A stretch of 64,000 nucleotides of DNA from VRUE01 sp963805455 (GCA_963805455.1 CAWDUJ010000003.1:234625-298624), one strand, 5' to 3'. Positions 42,337 to 50,943 are shown, counted from the first letter of the stretch. Numbers and translations: made by a program. The notes: generated by a model not told the origin, from the letters alone.

Positions 42337-43038
42337 GTGGGACAGCGCTTCGCCGTCGACGGCAAAATTCAACGCAGTACCGTGGTTGACCAAGCCGCGC
42401 AGCAGATCAGAGCGATGATTGCTGATGGCCGCCTGCCCCAAGGCGAACGGTTGCCGGAGATCCCCCTCTCGGAAGCTCTCGGCGTCTCCCGCAACACCGT
42501 CCGCGACGGGATCCGGATGCTTATCAGCGAGGGTTTGGTAATTCACGAAGTTAATCGTGGAGCCATCGTCCGCGTCCTCGGCGGGGAGGATATTCGGGAC
42601 ATCTATGGAGTGCGCCGCAGGCTGGAGCTCGAAGCGATCGGCGAGGTCTCCTCGGCCCCCGCCGAGCTGAACGAGCGCTCGCACAACCTCTTGATTGCCT
42701 GTGGGAGGGCCCTGGCCGAAACGGACTACTCGTCCTTCGTCGAGCACGAGCTCGACTTTCACGCCGCCATCGTCGCCCATCTATGCAGCGAGCGAATCGA
42801 TCGCTTCTTCTCATATGTCCTTGCCGAATTACGCCTCATCTACAGCAAACTGGCGTCCGACGATGCAAGCGGCGCAACTTATGCTCTGCTCGAGAAGTAT
42901 CGAACTTTGTACGCAGCTGCCGAGGACGGAGACGTAGTCAAGGCTCAGGAGTTATTGCGGTCTCACCTCGATACCTACGAGGCGCGAACGCTCGCGGCGC
43001 TTGGGGACCAAGAACCGGCTTCCCAATCGGGAGTGTAG
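42337..43038 (+). CDS. GntR-family regulator, FCD (FadR-type) subgroup
   Basis: 233 aa from a GTG at 42337; the ATG at 42199 would lie inside the divergent promoter and adds unlikely sequence. The winged helix-turn-helix spans about residues 15-85: VVDQAAQQIRAMIADGRL, LPEIPLSEALGVSRNTV, GLVIHEVNRGAIV. The C-terminal FCD domain (about 90-220) has RRRLELEAIG and ELDFHAAIVAH, with Asp and His positions that bind metal or a small acid in this subgroup. It is divergent from the ABC operon and close to four CAATCC sites, so it is the likely local repressor sensing a pathway intermediate. Confidence 0.87.
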   Translation: MGQRFAVDGKIQRSTVVDQAAQQIRAMIADGRLPQGERLPEIPLSEALGVSRNTVRDGIRMLISEGLVIHEVNRGAIVRVLGGEDIRDIYGVRRRLELEAIGEVSSAPAELNERSHNLLIACGRALAETDYSSFVEHELDFHAAIVAHLCSERIDRFFSYVLAELRLIYSKLASDDASGATYALLEKYRTLYAAAEDGDVVKAQELLRSHLDTYEARTLAALGDQEPASQSGV

Positions 43039-43053
43039 GCGCGGGATTGTCTC

Positions 43054-43305
43054 GTGGACACAGCCCAGATCGTCCAGTTGATCGGCGCACTGCCCCTACT
43101 CGCGGCGTTCGTGGCCGCGCAGTTGGGCGGGCTCGACACGCGCTCAAAGCTCTACCTCGGCCTCAACGTCCTGGGATCCGCGGTGCTTGCAGTGATCGCC
43201 TTTGTCGAAGCCCAATGGGGCTTTCTACTGCTTGAGTGCGTCTGGGGACTCGTATCCCTCTGGACCCTAATCAAGGATTCCACCGCCCTGGGGTCGGCTA
43301 CGTGA
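43054..43305 (+). CDS. CBU_0592-like small membrane protein
   Basis: 83 aa from a GTG at 43054, 15 bp after the GntR stop. Three hydrophobic helices are visible: IVQLIGALPLLAAFVAAQLG, LYLGLNVLGSAVLAVIAFVEA, and GFLLLECVWGLVSLWTLI. The Q-x-G-x-x-x-x-x-A-F pattern, the LNxxGSxxLA helix and the QWGFxLLEcVW motif match my memory of the CBU_0592 family. Function unknown; possible co-transcription with the regulator. Confidence 0.75.
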   Translation: MDTAQIVQLIGALPLLAAFVAAQLGGLDTRSKLYLGLNVLGSAVLAVIAFVEAQWGFLLLECVWGLVSLWTLIKDSTALGSAT

Positions 43306-43390
43306 TGGGAGCGGAAACTGGCTTCGAAGCAAGGACCCGCATGAGAGTTGAGTCGACAATTCCGCGGCAATGGGGCGTCAGCGCCTTCGA

Positions 43391-44814
43391 TCAGGAAAAA
43401 GGAAGGCTCGCGCTCGGGGTTAGCAGCCCGCGGTGCCGTTGCCCTGGTTTGGCATGTCGGATAGGTTCATGACTACGATGCACAAGGGAGGTGATTTCCC
43501 GTCCGGATCCGCCCCTCGGGTTGGCTCCGCGGTCAATCGTCAAATTGACAGTGAGCGCCCGAACAGCCGAACGCAAGAGTCCCGGTTTCGCGTCATTCGG
43601 TATTTGAGAACGGCGTGCCGAGAGGCGCTCCGTTCTGGGAGGCCGTTCCATCTCTAGGTAATAAGTTCTCTGGTCACGGAAGGGGTTTCCCGGAGCCCAG
43701 GCAGCAACCTCCCCGCGCCGGTCACACAACCACGGAGGCGGTCTTCTGTCGAATGCCGCCTCTACCCACTCGCGCTCATGCTCACTCGGCGCGTAATCCG
43801 CGTAGATCAGGGTCGTCTTGAAGTCACGATGGCCCATCCACTCCTGCAGCGTCCTGATCGGCACCCCCACCCCCGCCATCCGAGTGCCGAAGGTATGGCG
43901 GAGGTCGTGGAATCGGACCTCACGCACCCCGCTCGCCGGAGCGCCTGCTTGAACCGCTTTCTGACCTTCGTTCGGTCAAGCGGCAACCCGAGGCGCGGGT
44001 GGGGCGAAAACGAGGTCATGGTCGGCTTGGAAGGCGGAGGTTTGGAAGTGGCGCTCGAGCTCGCCTGCCAGCCGGTCGGCGAGCGGCACCGAGCGAACAC
44101 CCGGCGCGACTTCGGCCCTGAGAACGCTCCGCGGACGTGGGAACGCCTGACCCGCACCCTCCCCGCCGCCCAGTCCACGTCTTCCCAGCGCAGCGCGATC
44201 AGCTCCCCCTGGCGCAGGCCGGCCATCGCCGCGGTGAGGAAGATCGGCGCGAGGGACGGGGCTAATTCGTCGCTGAGATCCGCCTCGGAGGCGATCACGG
44301 CCTCGAGCTCCTCTGGGCTGAGGAAGCGGATGTCGGGCTCGGCGTTCTCGCGGGGGCGCTCGACGTGCTCGCAGGGGTTTCCCCTCCCCCACCCCCGCTT
44401 CCTTGCGAACTTGAAGATCGAGTGGAGGAAACTGAGGGCGTTCCCGATCGTCTTCGGAGACTTGCCCTCGGCAGCCTTCGCGGCGACGAATCCCGCGACG
44501 TCGGAGACCGTGATCGAGTCAAGCGAGCGGGCCCGGAAGTACGGCTCGCAACCGGCGCGAATTCGGCTGAGAGGAAGCCCATCTAGATCTAGCGGAGCGC
44601 CCGGCTCGAGGTGGCTTTGCCTCCAAGGCGGGGCACTACCATCGCCGCTTCGCTCACGATCGCTGGCTTTGGCACAAGAGAAGAGCGCAGAGGTCCGGCA
44701 GCCGAACGAGTCGCCGGCAACGGGAGGAACCTCCGCCGCGGGACTCGTCCGCACCCGCAGTCGGTGCCAGAATCGCGAAAAGCAAAGCCGGTTGCGAGGT
44801 CCAAGGCTTGTCAA
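43391..44814 (-). pseudogene. Tyrosine recombinase/integrase, multiply frameshifted
   Basis: All catalytic elements are present but spread over three frames. The N-terminal core-binding part and the first catalytic Arg (AGLRQGELIALRWEDVDW) read in one frame from 44814. A short middle part (VRSVPLADRLAGELERHF) reads in a second frame to 43976. LDRTKVRKRFKQALRRAG returns to the first. The C-terminal FHDLRHTFGTRMAGVG, GHRDFKTTLIYADY (HxxR, His and Tyr) is in a third frame from 43927. At least three indels are needed. Either the gene is decayed, locking the island in place, or the assembly has errors here. It sits beside the right tRNA-like repeat, as expected for an integrase. Confidence 0.8.
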
Positions 44815-45188
44815 GACTGCCGGTATTGCGTACGGCGGCGGCCCAGGAGGGGAGAATCCGCAGCCTCAAGGGGCCAGTTGTCCTCGAGCGCTTAGTAGCT
44901 CCCGTAGTAGATCGAGCTGAGCCGAATCCGACACAGTCTTGTGAAATCGACTTCATACCAGGAGTTTTATGAGGGGTGGACGACCGGATTCGAACCGGCG
45001 ACCGCCTGGGCCACAACTCGAGCGGATTCGGCGAAATTGGGGGACCTGGGCCCGGCTAGCGTTCACGCTGTCTGGTGGCTCTCGCTATTGGTGGAGGTGG
45101 GCGCGAGGTCCACCTGGTCGGCTGCGAATAGTGAGGTTGCGGCACGGAGTAGGGTCTGCAAGTCCAGCGAGGCGAGGAGAGCCCGCCT
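44815..45188. other. Intergenic region holding the right repeat
   Basis: 374 bp between the integrase remnant and the subtilase. It contains the tRNA-like repeat at 44977-45047 and TAGTAGATCGAGC at 44905-44917, a 13-bp match to 28080-28092 beside the left repeat. No credible gene is seen. The subtilase promoter presumably lies in its right part. Confidence 0.5.
44977..45047 (-). repeat. tRNA-3'-half-like direct repeat, right copy
   Basis: Right partner of 27944-28013: 44977-45017 identical over 41 bp, then 45022-45047 identical over 26 bp, with one substitution and one extra base between. On the minus strand it carries the same GGTTCGAATCC T-arm and GTTGTGGCCCAGG anticodon-arm-like segment without a completing 5' half. 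The left flank GAGGGGTGG also precedes the third copy at 48989. Confidence 0.7.
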
Positions 45189-47660
45189 GTGTCAGGCAGT
45201 GTGTCCGGTCGAGAGTGTCGGCGGTTGGTTAAGAGCACCACGGTCGTCCTGTTCCTACTTGCGGCGCTCCCCGCCAGCGGCTTGGCCGACGCGCCCTTCG
45301 AACCAAACGCGCCCTACGACCAGTTTCACGCGTTCGATCTAGGGTCGCTTGATCCTTCACAGACCGGCGCAACGGCTCGCGAAGAACTGAAGCGACACCG
45401 GGCCAAGAAGCACCGAAAGAAGCGGGTAGGGATGCGGCTCCGGGGCCCTCATGGAAAGATCGCGACGCGGTCGATCCGCAACGTTTTCCGCGTCCAGCGG
45501 CAAACCCCGGCCTTCGTTTCGCGTGTCGGCAAGGTGCGGGTGGCACGTCGGGAGATCGTTGTCGAGGTCACGCCCGACGCGACCACGGGTCAGACCAATC
45601 GCATGCTGGCGTCAGTGCACGGCGGAGTCGTGGCAGCGGTCAAGGGCGCCAGGCTGCTGCTGGTCGGCATCCCCGATCCGCAGAGTGTCCGCGCCCTGAA
45701 GCGGTTAGTCGGGCGCGTCTCGCGGATGCAGGGCGTGGAGTCCGCAGAGGTGAGCGTGATGGCGAATCCAGACGACGTGCCTCAGCGGATTGCGGCGCCA
45801 CCCTCGGGTTCTCAGAGGAAAGCTATTGGCCACCTGCTCGCCAGCGGAGTCGCCGCGGCCTGGAATGCGCGCGGCGCGGCAACATCGGCGGCCGCCCCGA
45901 CCGTCGTGATCGGCGACGATTTCGGCAACGGGCCGCTGTCGAGCCACCTGAATGCGGCCTACGACCGGGGCAGGATCGACAAACCGCGGCCCGGGCTGCC
46001 GGGGCACGACCACGGCTACCACGTGACCGGAATCGTGTTCGGCGACTTCGCCAATGACGGCACTCCGGCCGGGCTGGTGACCGGAGTCTTCCCGCTGCGC
46101 GGTCACCTCGTCCCCGTCGATGCCCTCAACGATTCCTCGCTGACCGCCGACGCGCTCAAATTCACGCAGGCGATCGACTCGGTACAGGGAAGGGTCGTCC
46201 TCAACACGAGCCTGGGCTTCGGCGCCGGCCTCGACGACGACACGATGCGCCCGATGGCGGTGCAGTGGATCGATCTCGTTCGCGAAAAGGGCCTCGAGGG
46301 GCGGGTGTTTCATGCGACGTCCGCCGGGAACGACGGCGTCAACGGCGGGTTGGCGCGAGCGGGCAGCGTCTGGTCCGCGGCCGCCCTCCGCGACGATCTG
46401 CGGGGCGACGACGGCGCCCCGGTTCCGCGGCTTCAGAACACGGTCTCGGTCGAGAACGTCCAGGAGACGGCCGATGCCTCCGGCCTCGCCTGCCTCAATC
46501 CGACCTCGAACTCGGGGGGGTCTGTCGCCGCGCCGGGCAAGAACGTGTACTCGTTCGACCGACGCGGCCACCCGCTGAAGCTGACCGGCACCAGCCAGGC
46601 CAGTCCGGTGATCGCCGGAGTCGCGACCTATCTGTGGTCGATTGCCCCCGATCTCAGTCCGCAACAGGTCAAAAGCGCGATCCTCGCCAACCCGGCGGCC
46701 CCGGCAGCGGGCTGTAAACGCCCGGCGGCACCCGCCCTGAACGCATACCGCGCGGTCCTTTCCCTGGACCAGCCCGGCCCGCCGACTGCGGCTGGGTCCC
46801 CGGTGCGGATGGCGATCCTCGACCTCAACCACGACCACAAATTCACGGAGGCGGATCTGCAGTCCTTCGTCGGCCAGGTCAAACGGTCGAAAGCGGCGAA
46901 ACAGGACTGGTCCCGCTTCGATCTCAATGGCGACGGGTTCACCGGCGGCTCGAGGACGACCGGCTTCGACCTCGACCGCACCGGGTCGCAGCGGGCCGGC
47001 CCGAGCCTTCTCGGAGACGTCGCGCTGGCGGGCGTGACATTCCACGAGACGAGCGTCTCCGACGAGGACGTCCTCTGTTACTACACCTACTCCGGCCTCT
47101 ACACGGGTGATGCCAAACGGCGCGAACAGCTGCTGGACCCGAAAACGGAGTGCGGAATTCCCTCCGACCCTGCCCAGGTTGATGAAAACTGCACCGAGAC
47201 CACAGCGTTCGGACAGCCGGCGACGATCATGGGCACGCCGGGCGATGACAAAATCTCAGGGACGGCGGGCGACGACGTGATCGTTGCCGGCGCGGGCAAC
47301 GACAGCATCGAGGGCCTCGAAGGCAACGACCGGATCTGCGGCGGGTCGGGAGACGATCAGATCCGGGGCGGCCTTGAACGTGCCGAGAGCGATGAAATAG
47401 AACCAGGCGTGCGCATCAACAGCGGCAACGACCTGATCGACGGCGGGGACGGAACCGACCGAGTCCACGGCACCGGTGGGGACGACAGGGTCTTCGGCGG
47501 GCCCGGCGACGAAGATGCCGTGCTTGGCGGCAGCCCGGGGAGCGATTTCATGGACGGCGGCCCCGGCGTCGAAGACTCCTGCTTCCGCGCCGAGATCCCG
47601 ATTGACCCGCCCGGGGTCGACTCGTTCGGGGCGGGCTGCGAGAACAAATTCAACTTCTAG
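45189..47660 (+). CDS. Secreted subtilisin-family (S8) protease with EF-hand and RTX-type repeats
   Basis: 823 aa from a GTG at 45189 with GAGGAG upstream; a GTG four codons later is also possible. Signal peptide at about residues 14-34. A propeptide-like region (120-200) precedes the S8 domain: Asp in IGDDFG (243/244), His278 in HGYHVTG, oxyanion Asn381 in SAGND, Ser469 in GTSQASP. Two EF-hand or dockerin-like calcium loops (DLNHDHKFTEAD near 545, DLNGDGFTGG near 578) are followed by RTX-type GGxGxD nonapeptide-like repeats (about 682-790). Calcium should stabilise the mature extracellular enzyme. It lies just outside the island's right repeat, convergent with the acyl-CoA dehydrogenase gene. 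Confidence 0.9.
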   Translation: MSGSVSGRECRRLVKSTTVVLFLLAALPASGLADAPFEPNAPYDQFHAFDLGSLDPSQTGATAREELKRHRAKKHRKKRVGMRLRGPHGKIATRSIRNVFRVQRQTPAFVSRVGKVRVARREIVVEVTPDATTGQTNRMLASVHGGVVAAVKGARLLLVGIPDPQSVRALKRLVGRVSRMQGVESAEVSVMANPDDVPQRIAAPPSGSQRKAIGHLLASGVAAAWNARGAATSAAAPTVVIGDDFGNGPLSSHLNAAYDRGRIDKPRPGLPGHDHGYHVTGIVFGDFANDGTPAGLVTGVFPLRGHLVPVDALNDSSLTADALKFTQAIDSVQGRVVLNTSLGFGAGLDDDTMRPMAVQWIDLVREKGLEGRVFHATSAGNDGVNGGLARAGSVWSAAALRDDLRGDDGAPVPRLQNTVSVENVQETADASGLACLNPTSNSGGSVAAPGKNVYSFDRRGHPLKLTGTSQASPVIAGVATYLWSIAPDLSPQQVKSAILANPAAPAAGCKRPAAPALNAYRAVLSLDQPGPPTAAGSPVRMAILDLNHDHKFTEADLQSFVGQVKRSKAAKQDWSRFDLNGDGFTGGSRTTGFDLDRTGSQRAGPSLLGDVALAGVTFHETSVSDEDVLCYYTYSGLYTGDAKRREQLLDPKTECGIPSDPAQVDENCTETTAFGQPATIMGTPGDDKISGTAGDDVIVAGAGNDSIEGLEGNDRICGGSGDDQIRGGLERAESDEIEPGVRINSGNDLIDGGDGTDRVHGTGGDDRVFGGPGDEDAVLGGSPGSDFMDGGPGVEDSCFRAEIPIDPPGVDSFGAGCENKFNF

Positions 47661-47672
47661 CGCGCGCGGGCC

Positions 47673-48833
47673 TCATCGCCTGGGGTCCAAGGAACGGGCG
47701 ATCACGACCCGCTGGATCTCATTGGTGCCCTCGTAGATCTGGGTGATCTTCGCGTCCCGCATCATCCGCTCGACCGGGTACTCCTTGACGTAGCCGTAGC
47801 CACCGAGGATCTGCACCGCCTCCACGGTCACCCTCATCGCGTGGTCGGAGGCGAACAGCTTCGCCATCGATGAGTACTTGGCGAGCGCCGGGTCGTCACG
47901 GTCCGCCATCGCACACGCCTTGTAGAGGAGCTCGCGGGCGGCGGCAGTTCCGGTCTCCATGTCGGCGAGCTTGAACTGGGTCGCCTGGAAGTCCAGGACC
48001 GGCTGCCCGAAGGCGATCCGCTCGGCCGCGTAGTCGCGGGCGTAGTCGATCGCGCCCTGGGCGATCCCGACCGCCTGCGCGGCGGCGCCGAGACGCGTCC
48101 TCTCGAGGGTCGCGAGCGCCACCCGCATTCCCCTTCCGACCTCGCCGACGACGTTCGCGTCGGGTACGCGCACCGAGTCCAGGGTCGGAGACCCGGTGGG
48201 CGAGCCGTGGATTCCGAGCTTCCGCTCGAGCTTGCCGACCGAGAACCCCGGCCGGTCGGCCTCGACCACGAAGGCTGTGATCCGTCGCTGCTCGCGATCG
48301 GTGACCGCAAAGACGACGTAGAAGTTGGCGATGCTCGCATTCGAGATCCAATTCTTGGAGCCATCGATCACCCATTCGTCGCCGTCCCTGACGGCGCTGG
48401 TGCGCATCGACCCCGGATCCGATCCCGCCTCCGGCTCCGAAAGCGCGAACGCGGGGCTCCACTCGCCGCTGGCGCACCTCGGCAGCAGGCGCTCCTTCAA
48501 CTCGTCGGAGCCGAACAGGGTGATCGGCAGGGTTCCAAGCTCCTGGACCATCAGGATCAATGCCGAGGAGGCGCATGCCCGGGCGACCTCCTCCACCGCC
48601 ATCTGTTGCATCAAGGCGCCGGTCCCGGTTCCCCCGTATTGCTCGGCGAACGGAAGGCCGAGGATGTCCTGCTCGGCGAAGAGCTTGCGGATGTCCCAGG
48701 GGTACTCACCGGTCTCGTCGATCTCGGCCGCCCGCGGGGCGACCTTCTCGGTGACGATCCGGCGGATCGTGTCGCGAAAGTCGAGCAGTTCCTGCGGGAT
48801 CGCATAGAGGTCGGATCTGGGGCCGGTGCTCAT
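47673..48833 (-). CDS. Acyl-CoA dehydrogenase
   Basis: 386 aa, full length. FAD-dependent alpha,beta-desaturation of an acyl-CoA. Motifs: ALSEPEAGSD (flavin/substrate binding), WISNAS, TRLGAAAQAVGIAQGAIDYA, RIAFGQPVLDFQATQF, QILGGYGYVKEYPVERMMRDAKI, and the catalytic base Glu368 in QIYEGTNEIQR. These are those of the short/medium-chain or branched-chain class; the substrate cannot be set from sequence. No partner electron-transfer or acyl-CoA genes are adjacent. It converges on the subtilase with a 12-bp gap. Confidence 0.94.
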   Translation of the reverse strand: MSTGPRSDLYAIPQELLDFRDTIRRIVTEKVAPRAAEIDETGEYPWDIRKLFAEQDILGLPFAEQYGGTGTGALMQQMAVEEVARACASSALILMVQELGTLPITLFGSDELKERLLPRCASGEWSPAFALSEPEAGSDPGSMRTSAVRDGDEWVIDGSKNWISNASIANFYVVFAVTDREQRRITAFVVEADRPGFSVGKLERKLGIHGSPTGSPTLDSVRVPDANVVGEVGRGMRVALATLERTRLGAAAQAVGIAQGAIDYARDYAAERIAFGQPVLDFQATQFKLADMETGTAAARELLYKACAMADRDDPALAKYSSMAKLFASDHAMRVTVEAVQILGGYGYVKEYPVERMMRDAKITQIYEGTNEIQRVVIARSLDPRR

Positions 48834-48867
48834 CTGTCGCGAAAACTATCTGGACCGGGACGGCGGT

Positions 48868-48974
48868 CCCGTCGTTCCCGCCAGTCCGAAGTTCTGGTCG
48901 ACGACCGGCGGGTCGCCGATCCCCAGGTCGCTGACCCCCACCGGCTACTGAATCTCGGGCTTGAGGCGACCTGA
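48868..48974 (+). pseudogene. 3' remnant of a DUF6458-like gene
   Basis: 48868-48922 aligns with 24382-24436 in the intact gene at 24219-24482, with only a few mismatches over 55 bp, and reads RRSRQSEVLVDDRRVADP against RRSRQSEVLVDDRRVPDP. The membrane-helix part is missing; upstream is the acyl-CoA dehydrogenase's 5' region. The frame continues to a stop at 48974 and a tRNA-like repeat follows 15 bp later. Confidence 0.65.
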
Positions 48975-48988
48975 CGCCGGGCGAGGGG

Positions 48989-49080
48989 TGGGCGACCGGG
49001 ATTCGAACCGACGACCGTCTGGACCCCAACTCCCGACGCTCGGCTTCGCTCAGTTCTGTCCGCTGGTCTGAGTTTCGCTC
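48989..49080 (-). repeat. Third, diverged tRNA-like repeat copy
   Basis: 48989-49030 resembles the core of the two island repeats (TTCGAACC T-arm retained, several substitutions). Its downstream flank GCTCGGCTTCGCTC...CTGAGTTTCG matches the sequence just inside the left repeat (28020-28060). Its upstream flank GAGGGGTGG matches the sequence just inside the right repeat. No full cloverleaf could be drawn. The rest of 48975-49189 shows no gene. Confidence 0.6.
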
Positions 49081-49189
49081 GTTAACGTTGGAGATCCCTC
49101 CCCCAACGCCGCCCGCGGGCTCCCCCGGTAGGGCGAAAAGTCATCGCCAGCGTCCGATTGCATGATTAGAAGGGCCAGGAAGCCCCCCA

Positions 49190-49837
49190 ATGCGCGAGAA
49201 CCCCTTCTACGAACTCACCGACCCGAGTGAAATCAAGCGACTGATCCGGGAGAACCCGTGGGCGACCCTGGTGTCGAGTGCGTCCGGCGGGCTGGTCGCC
49301 TCCCACTATCCGATCCTGCTCGACGAAGAGCGTGAGGACCTCTCGATCGTCACCCATGTCGGTCGACCTGACGAGCGGGTGCATGAGCTGAGTGAGCATG
49401 AGCTGCTCGTGATTGTTCAAGGCCCCCACGGCTACATCTCCTCGAGCTGGTACGGGTCCCACATCGAGGTCCCGACCTGGAACTTCATCGTCGCTCACCT
49501 CTCTGGAGTGCCCGAGCTCCTCGATGAGGCCGAGAACTTCGAGGTTCTGTCGCGGCTGGTAAAGCACTTCGAGCAGCACGTCGAAGAACCGCGTCCGCTC
49601 GATGCAACGCCCGAGGTAGCCGACGACGCGCGGCGAGACAGTCGGGGAACGATCGGATTGCGGCTGACACCCACGCGCATCGTCGCCAAGCAGAAGATGA
49701 GCCAGAACAAGTCGCCTGAGACCGTTGCGTCGATCCTCGGCGAGCTCGAAGGTGACGGCCCCTACGCGAACGGGCCGCTCGCCCGGGAGATGAGGCTCGC
49801 TCACAAAGCCTTGCGCGAGGCCGACAAGCCGGGGTGA
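49190..49837 (+). CDS. PaiB-like FMN-binding domain protein
   Basis: 215 aa. It matches the PaiB family (split-barrel flavin-binding fold): LIRENPWATLVSS, ASHYPILLD, VTHVGRPDERVHEL, LVIVQGPHGYISSSWY, and the family hallmark VPTWNF near 103, followed by a C-terminal RLTPTRIVAKQKMSQNKS motif. In Bacillus PaiB is a negative regulator of sporulation and protease genes; in actinobacteria the role is unclear and may be enzymatic or flavin-sensing. It stands alone on the plus strand. ATG with AGGGCCAGGA upstream. Confidence 0.9.
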   Translation: MRENPFYELTDPSEIKRLIRENPWATLVSSASGGLVASHYPILLDEEREDLSIVTHVGRPDERVHELSEHELLVIVQGPHGYISSSWYGSHIEVPTWNFIVAHLSGVPELLDEAENFEVLSRLVKHFEQHVEEPRPLDATPEVADDARRDSRGTIGLRLTPTRIVAKQKMSQNKSPETVASILGELEGDGPYANGPLAREMRLAHKALREADKPG

Positions 49838-49885
49838 GGTTGCTGGCGCTTCTCTCGCCGCTTCTGGCCCCCTGATCCCCGACGG

Positions 49886-50042
49886 TGCCCATCATCGCCT
49901 TGAAGACGAGGTCTCCCCTGGCCTATCCGGTGTGCCCCTGCGCTGTTCGCTTCGCTCGTCATCGTCTTCGCCTTCCGGTTCGGGCTCTCCATGGACCACG
50001 AGGTGTTCGTCCTTTCCAGAATCCACATGCGGAGCATTTGAT
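49886..50042 (+). pseudogene. Remnant of an MMPL/RND-family transporter gene
   Basis: One plus-strand frame around 49946-50036 reads FASLVIVFAFRFGLSMDHEVFVLSRI, close to the strongly conserved membrane-helix motif FGLSMDYEVFLLSRI of MMPL transporters. A GTGCCCATC...GCCTTGAAG piece upstream may be more of the same. Only about 50 codons remain, with no start and a TGA soon after, so it is a decayed fragment. It largely fills the 314-bp gap between two genes; nothing else is seen there. Confidence 0.5.
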
Positions 50043-50151
50043 CCTGGGGATCTCGCTCATTCGATTGGGACCAGCGCCGACATAGGCCTCTCACAGCTTC
50101 TCCGCGCCCCTCAACCTCAGTGAGTCGACCCCCTGGAGGAACGAGGTCGGT

Positions 50152-50910
50152 CTAGTGTTTGGACACCGACACCAGTTTCGAGGTCTCACGGGGCCCTTTG
50201 AACGTTTCCTCGCTCACCTCACCGATACCACGCACGTAGTACTTGTGGTCGATGACACCGGGCTCAAGCGGGGTCCACTCCTCGGTCAACAAGGCGTGGG
50301 GAAAGTGAGCGGAGGGGACATCGATCGAGTCGCCAAGCTCAAGCACCTTGAAGTGATCTTCGGCCTGGCCCTTCAGGTACTCCTGGCGAAACGACTGCCC
50401 GGGGCGCGGGGGGTCAGGCATGAAGATTCCCGGCCTTGCGCCATTTATCCCGGCTTGCCATGACCCCTCGGTGCTCGTGACCTGCCCCGCCGGGTTGAGC
50501 TCGGCAGTTGACTCGCCGAAATACCAGACGCGGCCCTGTCGGTCTTCTGTGTACCAGTCAGTCGTGCGCTCCTCCAAGGTTCCCGCCTCGAAGAGTCTGT
50601 CCTTGACACTCACGCACGGCACGCCGAGGATTCGGCGGATCCGGCCGGTTACCCGGTAGACGTCGAATGTCGGCCTGCCGTCCTTCGTTCCGCGATAGCG
50701 GAAGGTCGTCCCAGGACGCAATGGAAAGTAGGGATTGCGTACGTGGGCAACGAAGTCCGAGGCGCTGACGAGCGTCGGTCCATTCGGGCCAGCACCAGCT
50801 GGGATGGTGCCGCTCGCTGCGATCGCCACGGCCGCGATCACGGGCAAGGCAACGGCGAGGAGATTGGCACGAGATGGTGTGATGGGGCTGCTCAAGCTGT
50901 CACCAATCAC
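50152..50910 (-). CDS. Secreted hypothetical protein
   Basis: 252 aa. A hydrophobic segment at about residues 17-35 (LLAVALPVIAAVAIAASG) is a signal peptide. The mature part begins ASDFVAHVRNPYFPLRPGTTFRYRG and has DWYTEDRQGRVWYFGEST, GIFMPDPPRPGQSFRQEY and a C-terminal HKYYVRGIGEVSEETF, all suggesting a soluble beta-rich protein exported to the surface. I recognise the pattern as recurrent in actinobacterial hypotheticals but cannot give a function. No cysteine lipobox is present. Confidence 0.8.
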   Translation of the reverse strand: MIGDSLSSPITPSRANLLAVALPVIAAVAIAASGTIPAGAGPNGPTLVSASDFVAHVRNPYFPLRPGTTFRYRGTKDGRPTFDVYRVTGRIRRILGVPCVSVKDRLFEAGTLEERTTDWYTEDRQGRVWYFGESTAELNPAGQVTSTEGSWQAGINGARPGIFMPDPPRPGQSFRQEYLKGQAEDHFKVLELGDSIDVPSAHFPHALLTEEWTPLEPGVIDHKYYVRGIGEVSEETFKGPRETSKLVSVSKH

Positions 50911-50943
50911 ATCTTGTCGGATGAAGACAGGCCAAGTTGAACG

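Larger units (their letters stand above)
27944..45047. mobile_element. Putative integrated catabolic island (~17.1 kb)
   Basis: Bounded by the paired tRNA-like direct repeats at 27944-28013 and 44977-45047. A tyrosine recombinase remnant (43391-44814) lies just inside the right repeat, the usual position for an integrase. Inside are a self-contained uptake and catabolic gene set with its own GntR regulator and, by eye, a lower GC content in places (for example 36-38 kb) than the flanking genes. The flanking genes (cyclase/STAND on the left, subtilase on the right) are intact. A third diverged repeat copy at 48989 means a chance pairing of dispersed repeats is possible. Confidence 0.5.

Noticed and set aside
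45705..47045. Minus-strand open frame of 446 codons
   Set aside because: Antisense to the subtilase, which has a complete catalytic triad.
49801..50094. 97-codon minus-strand gene
   Set aside because: Overlaps the PaiB end, has no ribosome site, low-complexity basic product; the MMPL-like plus frame explains the region better.
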